A stretch of DNA of 64,000 nucleotides. Source: Cristatella mucedo (taxonomy: Eukaryota; Bryozoa; Phylactolaemata; Cristatellidae). This document shows, piece by piece, positions 62,975 through 64,000 of the stretch (positions are counted from its first letter, which is position 1; each line of letters begins with the position of its first letter). The notes beneath the pieces were generated by a model. The model was not told the origin of the DNA. It saw only the letters and a program-made list of their open reading frames with translations, and ran no database searches. Made by a program: the position numbers and the translations under genes. The stretch is taken from contig WPIO01000012.1 of the NCBI GenBank assembly GCA_009760855.2, positions 3,286,501 to 3,350,500 on the forward strand. The letters are read 5' to 3'.

Positions 62975-63184
62975 TTTTGCATTCGTATTCAAGTGAAGAC
63001 CAAGACCCATTCGATTGGCATGTGATGCTGTACGTCACGAGTCTGTTTGTTGAATCGCAATTGCTTCTCGTGCTTTGCCAGATGTAACCAGCTGAGCAAG
63101 TGTAGTTTGCCACTGAGAGATACTTGTCGGATTTAATGCTGTAGTTGGAGTTGTTCTGCTGTCGTGGCTGTCCGCAGCTCACAG
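62975..63184 (-). CDS. CCP/sushi domain exon with an extra cysteine (partial gene)
   Basis: A 210-nt minus-strand exon from acceptor 'atattgttgacag' to a consensus GTAAGT donor, phase 1 at both ends. It codes for a CCP module of about 69 residues: VSCGQPRQQNNSNYSIKSDK, YLSVANYTCSAGYIWQ, STRSNCDSTN, then YSITCQSNGSWSSLEYECK. Four framework cysteines, the 'YTCSAGY' core and the GxW before the last Cys are clear. A fifth Cys sits in a lengthened loop (SNC) and would be unpaired within a standard module. Several N-x-S/T sites are present. No signal peptide exon is visible before the window end. Confidence 0.88.
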
Positions 63185-63590
63185 CTGTCAACAATATGGT
63201 AACACATTGAACCCATTTTAAAAGCATTTATCTGTTTAATTTATGTTGAGTGGGCTTATAGAGTAATATATCTACGAAAAGTATAAAAAGCTACAGCAAC
63301 GCAGACATTGCACTTGCCATCGATGAGCTAGCACACTGTTGGGGAGTGTGGTTGCATTCCACAAAGAAGGCAACGCAGTACCGTAGACGACGGCTCTCGC
63401 GTATCTCGCTCATCTATGGATAAATGGCGTTAATTGCTTCTCTGCTTCAAGATTTGTATGAGCTGCTCAGTGCGCCGACGAGATCTTGACATTGAATGCG
63501 GTTGACTCTTTTCAGGGACAACTTTAAAGTAATGGTTAAAACTTATCCTGCAAGGACTCTTATTGTTCCGAAACAACCTTAGATGGGCAC
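63185..63590. other. Unassigned stretch upstream of the sushi exon
   Basis: No further CCP exon or repeat recognised. Confidence 0.4.
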
Positions 63591-63591
63591 C

Positions 63592-63930
63592 TAAGACTGC
63601 GACTATATTGGCCTAAACATACCATTTCGTGTCTCCTTTAGGCCTACCATAGCTTCGCACCTCCGGACATTGCTGAATTACATCACCGGATTGCCTGCTA
63701 GCGCACTGGTTCTCCCAGATTGATACAGTAGATGCACTAGTCATTGGCTGAAAGACTGTAGGACTGCCACTAACAGTAGCTTTTGCTCTAGAGTTCCTAG
63801 ACTACAGAGCTCCCCTACACTGTTCTCACGTAATTAAACCTTCGTACTCTCCTGCTGCCGATTTTGGCATATACTTTCAAGCCACCCCGTGATGCCGCTT
63901 CTTCGATACCTCTAGGCTAATTGCTTGGTA
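63592..63930 (+). mobile_element. LINE-B C-terminal/3' fragment
   Basis: Plus-strand 'taggcctaccatagcttcgc' and 'acctccggacattgctgaat' correspond to the HHSLAPPYLAEL segment at 17,325-17,365. 'agagttcctagactacagag' and 'cgtactctcctgctgccgat' match 17,482-17,535. Confidence 0.7.
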
Positions 63931-64000
63931 GACACCGCTTTGACCCTGTAGCGATCCTCAATTCTTCTTTTTGCCTGAGATAAAGCGTGCATTTTGCAGC

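Overview
The window is nuclear DNA from a metazoan. It holds spliced, intron-rich genes with GT-AG introns, extracellular CCP/sushi modules carried on phase 1-1 exons, and a dense load of LINE, SINE, LTR and Tc1-type transposon relics. Nothing seen here fixes the phylum; an invertebrate is a guess.

Two host genes can be rebuilt from end to end. A GPALPP1 orthologue (GPALPP-motif, DUF3752 family) lies on the minus strand at 20,433-27,679 with five coding exons, 287 codons and an AATAAA signal at 20,145-20,150. A nucleoporin p54 (NUP54) orthologue lies on the plus strand at 34,712-51,966 with nine coding exons and about 666 codons: FG/GLFG repeats first, then the conserved helical part. Its introns hold SINEs, LINE fragments, long CA/CT tracts and two Tc1-like relics. 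Two CCP/sushi exons on the minus strand at 60,668-60,856 and 62,975-63,184 belong to a partial extracellular protein gene. Weaker minus-strand exon candidates lie at 28,741-28,910, 58,157-59,300 and 60,082-60,319.

Most of the rest is mobile DNA. LINE-A is a CR1/L2-like non-LTR element whose 3' end is a near-palindromic hairpin followed by (ATT)n; its copies here are mostly minus-oriented. LINE-B denotes related reverse-transcriptase copies, mostly plus-oriented, with a different 3' end. SINE-1 is a tRNA-derived SINE with a perfect B box and a 3' body ending near 'gctgttaaatcagctag'. SINE-2 is a tRNA-derived SINE that ends in the same hairpin and (ATT)n tail as LINE-A. At 12,026-15,009 a 2,984-bp insertion splits a SINE-2 copy with a 4-bp GAGC duplication; inside are two LTR families, a gag-like ORF and a 21-bp coding minisatellite.

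Layout: 1-2.7 kb no certain gene; 2.7-3.05 kb LTR-like; 3.7-7 kb GC-rich repeats and a (CT)n tract; 7.3-12 kb LINE/SINE debris; 12-15 kb nested LTR elements; 15.1-15.75 kb second copy of the 3.95-kb repeat; 15.8-19.2 kb LINE and SINE copies; 20.1-27.7 kb GPALPP1; 27.9-34 kb LINEs with a candidate exon and an AT-rich stretch; 34.7-52 kb NUP54; 52-58 kb largely empty, with SINE-2 copies and microsatellites; 58-63.2 kb minus-strand exons including the sushi gene; 62.5-64 kb also has LINE fragments.
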